A DNA stretch of 64,000 bases from Aselliscus stoliczkanus (Eukaryota; Chordata; Mammalia; Chiroptera; Hipposideridae). Each line of letters opens with the position of its first letter. The stretch's first letter is position 1. Both the position numbers and the translations under genes were made by a program. The DNA is taken from positions 76,901,501 through 76,965,500 of the forward strand of contig CM066731.1 in assembly GCA_033961575.1 (NCBI GenBank), written 5' to 3'. Of the stretch, positions 23,666-36,200 are shown one piece after another. The notes beneath the pieces were generated by a model. The model saw nothing but the letters and a program-made list of their open reading frames with translations, did not search any database and was not told the origin of the DNA.

Positions 23666-24894
23666 ACAAGGGCAGGCACTCTGGATAAATGGGCTCTGCA
23701 GCCTCATGGAGTTCTAACATCTTGTCTATATCTGATGTGATGCTAAGGCACCATTAAGTTTGGGTTACAGAGAGAAACAAAATCAAGGGCTCAGGATTTT
23801 GTCAAAACTTTTCTGAAGGTGCTAAAATCAATGTCAGAATGCTTACTCTGCAATCTGAATCATGGCCAGCCCTAGAAAAATTCAAAAGCCAAAGAAATGT
23901 ATTTTGTTCTTGTCGAAACTCCCCTTCAGGTGTTCTATCTCTGTTGCTCTCCTCCCTTCTCCAGGAAATTTTGGCCCAGTGCTGGTCTCCGCTTTGTGTG
24001 GACTGCCTGTCATGTCTGCTTAGTACATAGTACCCCGTTCTCCCATACAGCTCTCCTTTCACGTCCCCTACAGAACTGTGCTCAACTCTGTCTGGTTAGA
24101 CAGTATCTGAGAACCAATTAATATTAATGTGTTAATAACTAGTTTGGGCATAACTGAATTTCCTCAGGCAGAGTATTTACATTTTAACTATGGATGTTGC
24201 CTATATTTAAAAGAATGATTCTCTGTTGGAATTTTGAATTGCATGCCCAGTCTAGTGTAGAAATATTTGAGGCCAGTGGTTTTCTTCTGACACACTAAAT
24301 CACCTCCCCTCTTTATGGAAGAAAGTGCATTAATGGGGCTTTATTTTTACCACTTTGATGTGTATAGAAGATTTACCTACTAGGCTAAAAATCTCTCTGC
24401 TTCATCTACATGAAGGAATTTTGAAAAATTAATCAAAAATCCACTTAGCATTTTCCAATGTTACCAATCAAGTTGTTCCCCCATTAGAAGCATCCCTGAA
24501 CCTTAGCTCTTACTAACAATGAAGGCTTATTTTCCCCAATGCAAATGTAAGAATAAATTATGAAATATGTGCATCTTTGAAAGATTTAGAGAGGAATTAT
24601 GATTGTGTCAAAAAACACACATTACTGCATTTGAAAATAATTTAGTGCACTTTTTTTCCTGTAAAGCTGAATGGACACATTTTCTTTTCTAAATGGTGTT
24701 TGCAACATTAAAACCAAATGTCTGAAAATTTTCTTATGTGCAAATTAAACAACTATTGGAGCATAAGGTTACTGGAAGAGAAAAAATTTAAAGGAAAATA
24801 TTTTTACTAGTATTCATATTCATAAGTTCACACAAACCCTAAATAGGAAGACCAAATACAGGTGTTTTTTTGTTCTATGAAGAAATGCACAATG
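23666..24894. other. Unique intergenic DNA, possible conserved element
   Basis: No repeat is recognised. The part at about 24200-24760 is AT-rich, non-repetitive and has several homeodomain-type ATTAAT/TTAATGG motifs. That would be compatible with a conserved noncoding element near a developmental neuronal gene, but there is no alignment to support it. Confidence 0.25.
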
Positions 24895-25150
24895 GTTCAG
24901 TGAGTAGGTTCTACACACAGATTTCTTAAAGTGGGATGGAGTCCCCACCATATGAATCCCGGGGTAAGTGAATTAATTCCATAGGCCTTAGATTCCTCAT
25001 TTATAAAGCGAGTATTAAAATATTACTCAATAGAATTTCAGTGAAGAATAAATGAGATCATCCATACAAGAAGCTTAAAATAGTGCATTGGCATCCAGTT
25101 GTTATGTAATAAGTATTATGTTATAAGTGTTAGTGATAAGTGTTATTATT
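24895..25150 (+). mobile_element. MIR SINE relic
   Basis: GTGAGTAGGTTCTACACACA, CATATGAATCCCGGGGTAAG, TAGATTCCTCATTTATAAAG and GAAGAATAAATGAGATCATC follow MIR order. Confidence 0.6.
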
Positions 25151-25599
25151 GTTACCCAATAACCTTCTTACCCAGAGGGGTTGTTAACTGAGAACAACTT
25201 TTGCAAATCCTATCTCTTAATTCTAGGCTATTACTTTGGTTCAAATCATGGCCAAGTTCCTTACAACATGCTGAATAATAAAGGAAGTCTCAGGGATCTT
25301 TTTCACCCTTGAGAATTAGACCTGGCAGTTTTATCTTAAGCCACCTGCTCCAGGCCTCCTCTTCTTTTCATCCTCCTTCCAGGCTGGCAGGACCCTTCCT
25401 GATCTTCCCTCACCAGCCCCCTGCAAGGTAGGAGAAGAAGCCCTAGAAGAAGAGCAAGAAAACACTGTCTCCTTGTCCACCACAGGTGCCACTAATGAAA
25501 ATAATGGGTGGATAGTACAATTGTGACTTTTGTTTTCCATGTGTCCATTTTAATTTATTCTCCAATGATTTTAATGTGAGTGAATCAGTTTGTCCCTTG
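25151..25599. other. Unclassified intergenic DNA
   Basis: No recognised gene or repeat. A minus-strand frame at 25331-25540 has low-complexity charged sequence only. Confidence 0.4.
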
Positions 25600-26330
25600 A
25601 CAAATCAATAACTATTTATTGAGAGCCAACATTGTAGCAAATGCCATTCTATGGCTGGAAGATACGTTGCTGAAAAGTACAAATAGGGTTTTCACTCACA
25701 TGGCCCTTATATTCAAAACGGAAAATATATAGTTTAAAATAATAAAAAAAATGGCCAACAAATATTATAATACCATGAAACAAAAGTTGAGGTGGTCTGG
25801 TATAGTTGAGGAGCTTACGAAAGGACATATAATAATTAGACAGATGAGAGATAAATTGCAGTTAGAAATATTAAAATAAAGAGAAAAGGCTTTCTATTCA
25901 GAAGAGAAGAATATATAAGCATGCCATATGAAGGAGGACATAACAAGCAAAAGCATGATGCATAAGAAGAATTGAACACGAAGCAAAAGTATAACGGGGC
26001 CAGCTAATTTATGGCCTGGGAGGAAATGTTAAAGATTGGAATTTTCATGACAGCATTGGAAACTCATTGGAATGTTTTTGTTAGAGTAATTAAAAGTCCA
26101 GAATTATTTTTAAGAGATCACTCTGGCTGTAATATAGAGAATTGTGTGGTGGGGGGACAAGTAGATGCAAGTGGTTTTATTTAGGAGGTTACTTAAGCAA
26201 AACTTGTAAAATATTATGGTGACTACAAGAAGAGATGAAAAAAGTCAATAATTTCTAGAAATATGCAGGGATTATAACTTATGGGATATGTGAGAGAAAG
26301 AGGAGATAGCAGAGATTCTGGATTGCAAAA
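25600..26330 (+). mobile_element. L2 LINE relic
   Basis: ATAACTATTTATTGAGAGCC, TATGGCTGGAAGATACGTTG, GGAAACTCATTGGAATGTTT, GAGATCACTCTGGCTGTAAT and GTGTGGTGGGGGGACAAGTA appear in the order of the L2 3' region. It is strongly diverged, with short indels. Confidence 0.6.
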
Positions 26331-27857
26331 CTCAATGACAGGTATAATCAGGATAAGCTAGGTTTATGCTACAAAAATAATCCCAAAAGTTTAGTTTTGT
26401 TATATGTCTATTTTTATATAAGGTTGTAAGGGGAAAAGACTTCCCAGACTTATGAATGATCCACTATCCCCTAAACATCTAAACCCACAACCCCTGAAGA
26501 GAGAGAAAGCTGAAAAGTTGTATGTCAGCTTTTGTGTGGCTCGGTCCAGGAGGGAAACTTGTATTTCCTGCCATTGTTAGAAGTCACTTGACCCTACCTA
26601 ACTATAGGAGGATTGGGGAATGTAGGGTAACACATGGAATTCTGAGAGACATCACAGTCCTTGCCACCATCTACTGTTCTGGTCACTGAACATTTCTTCA
26701 CTCTCTTTTTTTCACACTCATAGCCACTCTACGCTTCAACAAGTGAAGCAACCCAAAATCTCATGCATCCAGGACATTAAGCTCAAAGTCTGGGATCTCA
26801 GGGTGAGGTTCTCTAGTTTTTGGTTTATTTCCAGTGGTTCCAAATATAACATATCTTAGACTAGAGGTCTATTAGCCAAAAAGAAAAATCACCTATGCTA
26901 TATCCATAGTCAACTGTTAATACGGACTAGAAATAAAATATCCACAATAAGCACCCTTTTCCCATTCAGAAAGAGAAAGAAAGAAGTAGTCAAATGGCAT
27001 GGGTCCATAGAAACCTGAACTCCCACTGATGAATATTGTCAGAGCCTCCTACTCTGGGCCACATTTTGGCTATACCTGATTCTGTTTCCAAAAACTGAAG
27101 GCCATTGGTTCTATCATCTGGAGTATTCTTGTTTTCCCATTATCCGTTTTGGTTGGATATTTCTAAAATTATTATTGGAAACCTCTGCTCTTTCTTGGGA
27201 GCTATAGAGCTCTTGGAGAAAGTTGAAAGGACTTAGAGTTGGTTTGAGTCTCAAAAAGTTTATAATTTAGCTCAGGCTTCCAGTTTCATAGTAATACAAT
27301 TCTCTCAAAAACATTAGTAGGTTTCTTGTTTATTTAATATCAGTTTGCTTAAAGCCAATGCCTATCTATATTTGCATTCTTATCTTCAATCCATCTTTAC
27401 ATTTGAAGAGGTTATCTTGAGGTTCAATAGTTTATTGAAATTCTATAGCTTTAGTGACTCTGGCCTGCATCAGTTAATTAAATGAAAAGATTTTGCTAAG
27501 GGGCATATACTTAATCTTCTTGACTTGCAGAATCTTCTTTACCTGAGAAGCTTTAGCAACAGGTGTGAATAACCATACCTATCTGATATTTGTCAAGAAA
27601 CTGGGTTTAAATGAATCTCTCTCTCTGAAACATCCCTCCTTTTATTTCCTAGACTTTAGGATGTCGAAATTATCCACTCCTCCAATGTTGTAAGGCTGTG
27701 TGTCTGGAATCACTCTGCTTTCATTTATTTCTGCTTGACACCTGACCAGTTCACTCCTGAGCTTGTGTATTTCTTGCAATGTCTTCCCTAATGCACTCTG
27801 TACTATATTTCCCTCTGGTATATATTAGCTCACATATGGATTACTTAAAAATTCCTC
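26331..27857. other. Unclassified intergenic DNA
   Basis: No gene or confident repeat is seen in this 1.5 kb. Confidence 0.4.
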
Positions 27858-28545
27858 CTGGACCTGCTGAGTGGCTGAGTTGGTTAAGAGTTGGCTTAAA
27901 GCGTGAGCCCTGAGCAACAGGGCTGCCAGTTTGATTCCCCCATGGGCCACTGATGCTGTGCCCGAGCTGAGCTGTCACTGAGCTGCCAACAGGTGTCAGG
28001 ATGGCTCAGATGGTGTAACAACAAGATTGCCTGTTTGATGGTGGGCGTAGTCCACCCTTAACTAAGACTGAATTCGTCACCTTGAGCTGAGCTGCCACAC
28101 GGGTGGCTCAGTGGATATGGCATGCACTCTTAACAACAAGGCTGCTGAGTTTGACTCCTGTATGGGATGGTGGCTATGCCCACTGCAACTAAGACTGAAC
28201 TCAGCACCATGAGCTGAGTTGCTGCCAGGATGGCTCAGTGGATAGAGCATGCGCTCTTAACAACAAGTCTGCTGGTTTGACTCCTGCATAGGATGGTGGC
28301 TACGCCAACCTGCAACTAAGATTGAACACAGCACCTTGAGCTTACAGGCCATGAGCTGCCAACAGGAAGCCAGATGGCGACTGGCACCCTCCACAACGAA
28401 GATTGAAGAACAAGAACTTGGCTGATCCTCTTCCCCAATTCCCCAACACTGTTCCTCTCCCCAATTCCCCAACACTGTTCCTCTCCCCAATTCCCCAACA
28501 CTGTTCCTCTTCCCCAATTCCCCAATAAAATCTTTAAAAAAAAAA
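27858..28545 (+). mobile_element. Long composite tRNA-derived SINE
   Basis: The head CTGAGTGGCTGAGTTGGTTA resembles the type B SINE (49821-49969). Its GCCAACAGGTGTCAGGATGG part leads into repeated units that each carry GGATGGCTCA-like boxes (27999, 28101, 28228) and a TTTGACTCC-type B box. These units are about 100-127 bp. A unique body, a 26-bp tandem block (28433-28526) and the end CCCCAATAAAATCTTTAAAA follow. It looks like a multi-unit SINE built from several tRNA-like modules and ending in an AATAAA signal. It has no coding role: the repeated minus-strand frames through it are an effect of the tandem block. Confidence 0.7.
28433..28526. repeat. 26-bp tandem repeat in the SINE tail
   Basis: Units of CCCCAATTCCCCAACACTGT plus TCCTCT start at 28433, 28459, 28485 and 28512. 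They are nearly identical. A related single unit ends the second composite SINE at 29301-29745. Confidence 0.9.
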
Positions 28546-29285
28546 CACCTCCTAACTGCTCCCCCAGCAAGTCATCTCTCTTATTGTAATGCAGCTTCCA
28601 TTTTACTACCAGATTAATTTCACGAAAGTACAGTTCCAATCCCATTTATTATTATATTTTAATATCTTCATATATAACTGAGTAAGCATTTGAGTACCCA
28701 TTCTGTGCCAGACATGGTTTCATGCATTATCTCATGTAATCCCCATTCACTCATAAGCTCTCAGGTATAGGGAGATGAAGCACTTTTTCCAAGTTAGTTA
28801 GTATTAACTGGCAGAGCTAGCCTTTTGGATATAGGCTGCCTTGATTCCAAATCACTACATCTCATTCCTTTCCATTCTTACTGATGAAGGAGTTAAAATG
28901 GTGGATGCAATCTGTAGCCTCTAAGCAGTTAAACTAGCCTGAGTCCTGCGAGTGGTTCAGATTTTGCACATTTTAGATAAGGTTTGTCTGAATTAAAATG
29001 TTTGAGTCCCAGGCACCTTGGTATCCTTAGCAAGTCACTGCAATTTTAACACATCTTCCAGATACTTTTAGAATGACATTTTTCTTTTTCTAGTTTTTTT
29101 TTTTTGTTTTATGTTTTTTTTTCTTTTCACTTTCTCCTTTATAGAAATCTGGCAAGGGTAAGTGTGGATGAAATGAGGGAAACCTCCCTCAAGTGCAAAA
29201 ATTATAAGGACACTACATCTCAAACTATAACCTGGTGACCACATTATCAAAAGACTTAATTTAAGGAACTGATAGAATTAGCACT
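28546..29285. other. Intergenic DNA with a MIR-like relic
   Basis: About 28680-28870 resembles a MIR/L2-type tail (ATTCTGTGCCAGACATGGTT, then CTCATGTAATCCCCATTCAC). The rest is unassigned. Confidence 0.45.
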
Positions 29286-29300
29286 TGGATTTTTTTTTTT

Positions 29301-29745
29301 TTTTTAAGATTTTATAGGGGAATTGGGGGAGAGAAACAGCGTTGGGGAATCAGGGAAGGGGAACAGACAAGTTGCTGTCCTTTTGCTCTTCAGTCTAGTT
29401 GCAGATGACGTTGCTTCACTGGCCCATGTTGGTATCATCATTGCGCTCTTCCCAGATGAGGCAGAACAGTCGCTGGCCTCTGGATGGTCACTCACCGCGA
29501 CTATTGGCAGCTCACGCTGGCTGCCAGCTGCTCACGTGGGCTGACAGCCAATCATGTAGCCTATGGCAGCCCACTGCAGCAGGGACTGCAGCCTACACCA
29601 TCGCCAGGGCTCACACAGCCCAGCTCCAGGTGGAGCTGTTGTTAGCTGTAGAGGGCAGTGCCCCTGGCTCTCATTTGTGGGATCTGAACTGGGACTGCTG
29701 GCATCCAAAAACCAGCTCTTAACCAATGCGCCACTCGGCCGGCCC
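29301..29745 (-). mobile_element. Composite SINE with type A head
   Basis: Read on the minus strand, a type A head (GGGCCGGCCGAGTGGCGCAT, the B-box, then GAGAGCCAGGGGCACTGCCC) continues without an A-tail into about 300 bp of extra body. It ends in CCCCAATTCCCCTATAAAAT followed by poly(A). The body end matches that of the element at 27858-28545. TGGATTTTTTTTTT lies on both sides (29286 and 29746) as the probable target-site duplication. Confidence 0.75.
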
Positions 29746-29759
29746 TGGATTTTTTTTTT

Positions 29760-30505
29760 TAATGCAGCAATTTTGTCTCACTACTTTTCTCATTTCTTAA
29801 TTCATACTGTGATACTTTTAGATTTTTTTTTTTAAACAGGTTATGTTGTTGTTTGGAATATTCAATTCATACTCTCTCTTTTCCAGTTCTTTCACAAGTC
29901 CAGCACAGCACTGCTTAAAACTGACATTGTATGTCTTAAATCTTAATGTACCCCATATTGTTTTCTGAATATTAATGTCTCACTGGCTATCTTTCTTAAA
30001 AAGGCATTGACCAAAATAAAAATTTTTAAAAATAATCAATCTCTGTTCACAGTTTGTTAAATATAATAGGCCCATGCAATGTTTAAATATGGAACATGAA
30101 AATGATGAGTTAGGATTTTCTCAGTGATCATACCATTCAGTAATTTAGCCTTTTTTTTTTACAACTAATGACAATCAGTCATTTCGGATTTGTTTAAAAA
30201 TATTTTCCAGTTATAAAATCATATATAATTATAAATAATGTGAAAATTCAATAAACTAGAAAAATCCCATCACCAAAAGACAAATACTTTCAGATTTTGT
30301 GTTTATATATTTTACAAAACTGTTCAAATGATGCATCTTGATTTTCTCTTGAGCAATATGAAGAGGCATTTCTAATATCTTAGAAAATATTATTAGTAAC
30401 TATCTTATTCTACTTCATCACACCTTAATTTAGTTAAGCAATCTCCTCTGGCTAAGAATTTACGTGCCATTTAAATTTGGGGAGGGGGATAAATACAACA
30501 ATGCC
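29760..30505. other. Unclassified AT-rich intergenic DNA
   Basis: No gene or confident repeat is recognised. Confidence 0.4.
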
Positions 30506-30700
30506 ATGGATAGCCTTCTAGTGTTATTTCCTTAGAATTGATCCTCAAAATTGGGATTGCTGGGTCAAAATTTAGTGATGTTTTCAAGCCTCCACATATA
30601 CATGGTGACATTGTTCTCCAAAATGATCATATGATGTTAGTGTTTCAACAGTGAATGACTGGTAGTCATCTAACTTTAGCAAATGCTGGGATTGATTAGA
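30506..30700 (-). mobile_element. Old L1 ORF2 fragment, antisense
   Basis: GGGATTGCTGGGTCAAAATT, then CCACATATACATGGTGACAT and CAAAATGATCATATGATGTT, parallel the antisense of the L1 ORF2 3' end (compare 33510-33600). It is highly diverged. Confidence 0.55.
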
Positions 30701-32351
30701 GCAAATAATATCTCTCTTTGATAACTAGTTAATATTAAGCATCTGTTGTGTATTTAGCATTTCATTAACTGCTGGTATTTTTTAAAGTGTTTGCAGGCAC
30801 AATATTTCATTCACAAAGCCTTGCAAAACAAGGTGGAGAAGCTATTATTAGACTCTTTCCCAGGTAGAGCATTTGAGGCCAATGACAGACAGTCAAATAC
30901 ATTGCCTCAGGTTACTCAGTGGAAGAGCTAAGATTATAGGTTATATCCTGCAACCCTCAGGCTGGCCCTTCTCACTCTTTCCCATCTGGCTTTGTCTGAA
31001 TGACCAGACAGATTCACAACCCTCTACAGTACTAGGGCAGGCCCATGTCTTCCATTTAGCTACAATTTTTTGTTGTTGTTTTACTGTTAAACACATCTAT
31101 TATGATGGGTCCCACTAAATCCTTTGAAATATGTCTCGAGCCATACTGACATAAAATACTGCTAAGAGCTGTGATAGGCCTTTAAATTATTGTCCTAATT
31201 CCTTCATTTTACAGGAAGAAACTGAGGAGGGAATATGTGACAGATGCATGATCACCCAGTAAAGTGATTCATATTCATCATCATTAGTAAACATAGTGTG
31301 TATATGGGGGAAGTATAGCACAGACGATGTATGTACCTAGAATACACAAAAAGCCAATCACATTGATTTTCTCAGTTTTCCTATCTCATATTCTGCCTCC
31401 TTCAACCATACGATGTTATTGTGAGATTCTTCATTTGAAGCATGCAATGAAATCTCACATCTGCCTCTCACTTCTCACAAGAGGTTATCTAATTAGTAGA
31501 GTGATTTTATATCAATGAACAATAATAATTAGAATGCTAACACTTAAATTATCTTAGTCATCATCAGTGGTTTTATTTTCCTCTGTCATGTCCATTACTT
31601 CATTTTGAAATTGTCTTTTTAGATCATTAATTGGCAACACTAAAGACAATTTTCTAAGAGGAAAATCCCAAAATGTTTTTATTCTAGGATATTAGTTTAA
31701 ATGTTTGTTTATTCCATTATATTATCTGTCCATATATATTCAGAATATATGTATTCTTATTAAATTTTGTATCCACATTGTATGCTAATTTCCATTAGTA
31801 TGTTATGCAAGTTTTACGTCTACATTCTCTCCATAGTGATGATTTATAATGTTGTTTAAGATTTCATTGTATATATACACAAAATTTAATTGTCAACCTA
31901 TCATATCGAATAGGCAGACTACTTATAAATTTTTTAAAGAGAATGGATGTGGTTGTACATTTTTATGATTCTATATTTAGAAAAACTTCCTTATAATAAG
32001 TTCTATATTTAGAAAAATGTATCTTGTGTTTATTCCACAACAGTGACATCTCAGGTTAACAAAGTATGAACATTTTGGCAATTATTGACGCATGTATCAT
32101 AATTCCTTTCTCAGAGTGCAGTGTTAATTCCATTGATTCTTACAAAGATGTCTAAAGTTGTGGTCCATGCCTAAACCATTTATAATAGATTTTGAAGTTG
32201 TGAGCTTTCTGACATAATAAAGAAAGCCAACTGGAACATGTACTAGTGGAACACAAACCTCTGTGCAGGGATATGGTTTAAACAAAATAGGACAGCAGGA
32301 TTCCTCAGCATATATAATACTTGCAAGTGATTGCAAATAAATAAAAGTTAA
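30701..32351. other. Unclassified intergenic DNA
   Basis: A MIR-like patch (TTTTACAGGAAGAAACTGAG) lies near 31205-31270. Otherwise no repeat or gene is recognised. Confidence 0.4.
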
Positions 32352-32682
32352 GGAATTTTAAAATTGTTTTGCTATTTCTGTAAAAATGCCATCAGAATTT
32401 TGATAGAGATTGCATTAAATCTCTAGACTGCTTTGTTAGTATAGACATTTTAACAATATCAAGTTTTCCAATCCATAAAAACAGGATATCATTACATTTG
32501 TTTGTATTTTCTCTAATTTTTTTTATCAACGTTTTGTTGATTTCTGTAAATAAGTATTTTACCTCCTTGGTTAAGTTTATTCCTAAGTGTTTTATTCATT
32601 TTTGGTTTTATTGTAACTGGGGTTGCTTTCTTAATTTTGTTTTCAGATCATTGATTGTTAGTGTATAGAAAGGCAACTGATT
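32352..32682 (-). mobile_element. Older L1, inverted segment, part 1
   Basis: This is the antisense of L1 ORF2 around the end of the reverse-transcriptase domain (GAGATTGCATTAAATCTCTA; CAATCCATAAAAACAGGATA). It breaks off at 32683, where the younger L1 was inserted, and resumes after that element at 40275. The left edge, GAATTTTAAAATTG, matches the same L1 position where the sense segment begins at 42001. Confidence 0.8.
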
Positions 32683-32699
32683 TTTGTATTTTGATTTCT
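32683..32699. repeat. Target-site duplication of L1 copy 2, left
   Basis: TTTGTATTTTGATTTCT is repeated exactly at 40258-40274. It shows that the intervening L1 arrived by target-primed reverse transcription. The match is perfect, so the insertion is comparatively young. Confidence 0.95.
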
Positions 32700-33209
32700 T
32701 TTTTTTTATTTTATTAATTTTTTAAATTAGTTTCAGGTGTACAACACAGTGCAATAGTTATACATTTTACCCTCAAAGTGACAACCCCCCACCCCCAATA
32801 CACCACCCCACTCCCCCCCCATATCATACATATCCATTACTCTTCCACCGACTCTCTTCCACAGTATAATCCACATCCCATGACTATCTATATATATTCA
32901 ATTTACAGTAGGTATATCACCTCCGCTTTAGTGATACAGTGCAGTGATCAAACCTCTACTCCATCCACGAAATGGTCTCCCCAACAAGACCTATGATCAT
33001 CTGACATTTCACAGAATATTTACAACATTATTAATTATATTCCCCAAACTGCCTTTCCCATCCCAGTAGCTATATTGTAGTTGCCCATCCTTGCTGTCTA
33101 ATCCCTTCCCCCTCTGCCTCATCCCCACTCCTCTCCCAATCAGCAACCCTGATTTTTCCTCTATATCTATGAGACAGCTTCTGTTCACTTTGCTCATTCA
33201 TACAGCCCC

Positions 33210-36200
33210 TCAGACTCCACATATGAGTGAGATCATATGGTACCTGTCCTTCTCTGACTGACTTATTTCACTCAACATTACAGTCTCTAGGTCCATCCAT
33301 ATCATTGCAAATGGCACAATTTCATTCCTCTTTATAGCGGAGTAATACTCCATTGTATAAATATACCACAGTTTCTTAATCCAGTCATCTACTGATGGGC
33401 ATTTTGGTTGTTTCCAAGTCTTAGCTATTGTAAATTGTGCTGCTATGAACGTAGGGGTGCATAACTTTTTTTGAATAAGTGTCTTGGTTTTTTCAGGATA
33501 AATACCTAGGAGTGGAATTGCTGGGTCAAACGGTAGCTCTATTTCCAGTTCTTTGAGATACCTCCATACTGACTTCCATAGTGGCTGCACCAATCTGCAA
33601 TCCCACCAACAATGCAGCAGGGTCCCCTTTTCCCCACAGCCCCGCCAGCACTTGTTGTTTGTTGATTTGTTGATGATAGCCATTCTGACTGGGGTGAGGT
33701 GGTATCTCATGGTGGTTTTTATTTGCATTTCCCTAATGACCAGTGAGGTTGAACTTTTTTTCATATGCCTGTTGGCCATCTGTATGTCCTCTTTAGAGAA
33801 ATGTCTCTTCATATCTTCTGCCCATTTTTTAATTGGGTTGTTTGTTTTTTTGGTGTTGAGTTTCATGAGTGTTTTATAAATTTTGGATATTAACCCCTTA
33901 TCAGATACATCGTTGGCAAATATATTCTCCCATTCAGTAGGCTTCCTTTTTGTTTTATTAATGGTTTCCTTTGTTGTGAAAAAACTTTTAAGTCTGATAT
34001 AATCCCATATGTTCATTTTTTCTTTTACTTCCCTTGCCCGTAGGGATGTATCAGTAAAAATATTGCTCCGGGTAATGTCTGCAAATGTGCTCCCTATATT
34101 TTCTTTTAGGATTTTTATGGTTTCAGGTCTTACATTTAAGTCTTTAATCCATTTTGAATTTGTTCTTGTATAAGGCATAAGGAGGTGGTCCAGTTTCATT
34201 TTTTTGCATGTGGCAGTCCAATTTTCCCAGCACCATTTATTGAATAGACTATCTTTACTCCAGTGTAAATTCTCGCTTCCCTTGTCATAGATTAACTGTC
34301 CGTAAATGCTTGGATTTATTTCTGGGCTCTCTGTTCTGTTCCACTGATCGATGTGCCTGTTTTTATGCCAATACCAAACTGTCTTGATTACTGTGGCCTT
34401 GTAGTAGGTTTTGATGTCTGGTAGCGTGATCCCCCCAACTTTGTTCTTATTTCTCAGAATTGCCGAGGCTATTCTGGGTCTTTTATGATTCCATATAAAT
34501 TTTAGGATTATATTTTCTATTTCTGTGAAAAATGCCCTTGCTAGTTTGATAGGAATTGCATTGAATCTATATATTGCTTTAGGCAGTATGGACATTTTAA
34601 CTATATTAATTCTTCCTATCCATGAGCATGGTAGGTGTTTCCATTTATTTGTATCTTCTTTGATTTCTTTCTTCAGTGTCTTATAATTTTCTGAGTACAG
34701 ATCTTTCACTTCTTTGGTTAAATTTATTCCTAGGTATTTTATAGTTCTTGACGCAATTGTAAATGGGACAGTTTTCTTAATTTCTCTTTCCATTAGTTTA
34801 TTATTGGTATATGCAAATGCCACTGATTTCTGAACATTGATTTTATATCCTGCTACTTTACTGAATTCGTCTATCAGTTCCAATAGTTTTTTGATGGAGT
34901 CTTTGGGGTTCTTCATATACAGTATCATGTCATCTGCATATAATGACAATTTTACTTCTTCCTTTCCAAATTGGATGCCTTTTATTTATTTTTGTTGTCT
35001 GATTGCTGTGGCTAGAACTTCCAGCACTATGTTGAATAAAAGAGGAGAAAGTGGACAGCCTTGTCTTGTTCCTGATCTTAAGGGGAATGGTTTTAGCTTT
35101 TCCCCATTGAGTACGATGTTAGCTGTAGGTTTATCATATATGGCTTTTATTATGTTGAGATATGATCCCTGTATTCCCACTTTGCTAAGGGTTTTTAACA
35201 TAAATGGCTGTTGGATTTTGTCAAATGCTTTTTCTGCATCTATTGAAATGACCATGTGATCTTTATCCTTCATTTTGTTGATGTGGTGTATCACATTAAT
35301 TGATTTACGGATGTTGAACCAGCCTTGCGCACTAGGGATGAATGCCACTTGATCATGATGTATGATCTTCTTAATATATTGCAGAATTCTGTTTGCTAAT
35401 ATTTTATTGAGAATTTTTGCATCTATATTCATCAGGGAGATTGGCCTGTAGTTTTCCTTTTTTGTGATGTCTTTATCTGGTTTTGGAATCAGGGTGATAG
35501 TGGCTTCATAAAAAGAGTTTGGGAGCCTTCCCTCCTTCTGGATTTTTTGGAATAGTTTGAGAAGAATAGGTGATAGTTCTTTTTTGAATGTTTGATAAAA
35601 TTCACTTGTGAAGCCATCTGGTCCAGGGCTTTTGTTTTTTGGGAGCTTGTCAATTACTGATTCAATTTCCTTGGTAGTAATCAGGGTATTTAGATTTTCT
35701 GTTTCTTCTTGCATTAGCTTTGGAAGGTTGTATGCTTCTAGAAAATTATCCATTTCTTCCAGATTGTCAAATTTGTTGGCGTATAGTTGCTCATAGTAAT
35801 TTCTTAGAATTTTTAGTATTTCTGTGATGTCTGTAGTCATTTCCCCTCTTTCATTCCTGATTTTGCTAATTTGAGTCCTCTCTCTTTTTTTTTTTTTTTG
35901 ATGAGCCTGGCTAGAGGTTTGTCAATTTTGTTATCTTCTCAAGAAACCAGCTCTTGGTTTCATTGATCTTTTGAATTGTTTTTCTGTTCTCTATATTGTT
36001 TATTTCTGCTCTGGTCTTTATTATCTCCTTTCTTGTACTCCCCTTGGGACTCTTTTGCTGTTCTTTTTCCAGTTCCCTTAGGTGTAAGGATAACCTGTTG
36101 ATTTGAGATTTTTCTTCCTTTTTTAGGTAGGCTTGCACTGCTACAAACTTCCCTCTTAGGACTGCTTTCGCAGCATCCCAGAGATTTTGGGTCGTGGTGT

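Noticed and set aside
28257..28645. Overlapping minus-strand frames with repeated GNWGEE-type peptides
   Set aside because: They are the translation of the 26-bp tandem DNA repeat at the end of a SINE, with no other coding evidence.
33553..33879. Plus-strand frames of 60-158 codons across both L1 copies (also near 5403-5879, 34837-35259 and 37335-37613)
   Set aside because: They are antisense shadows of the L1 ORF2 and ORF1 on the minus strand.
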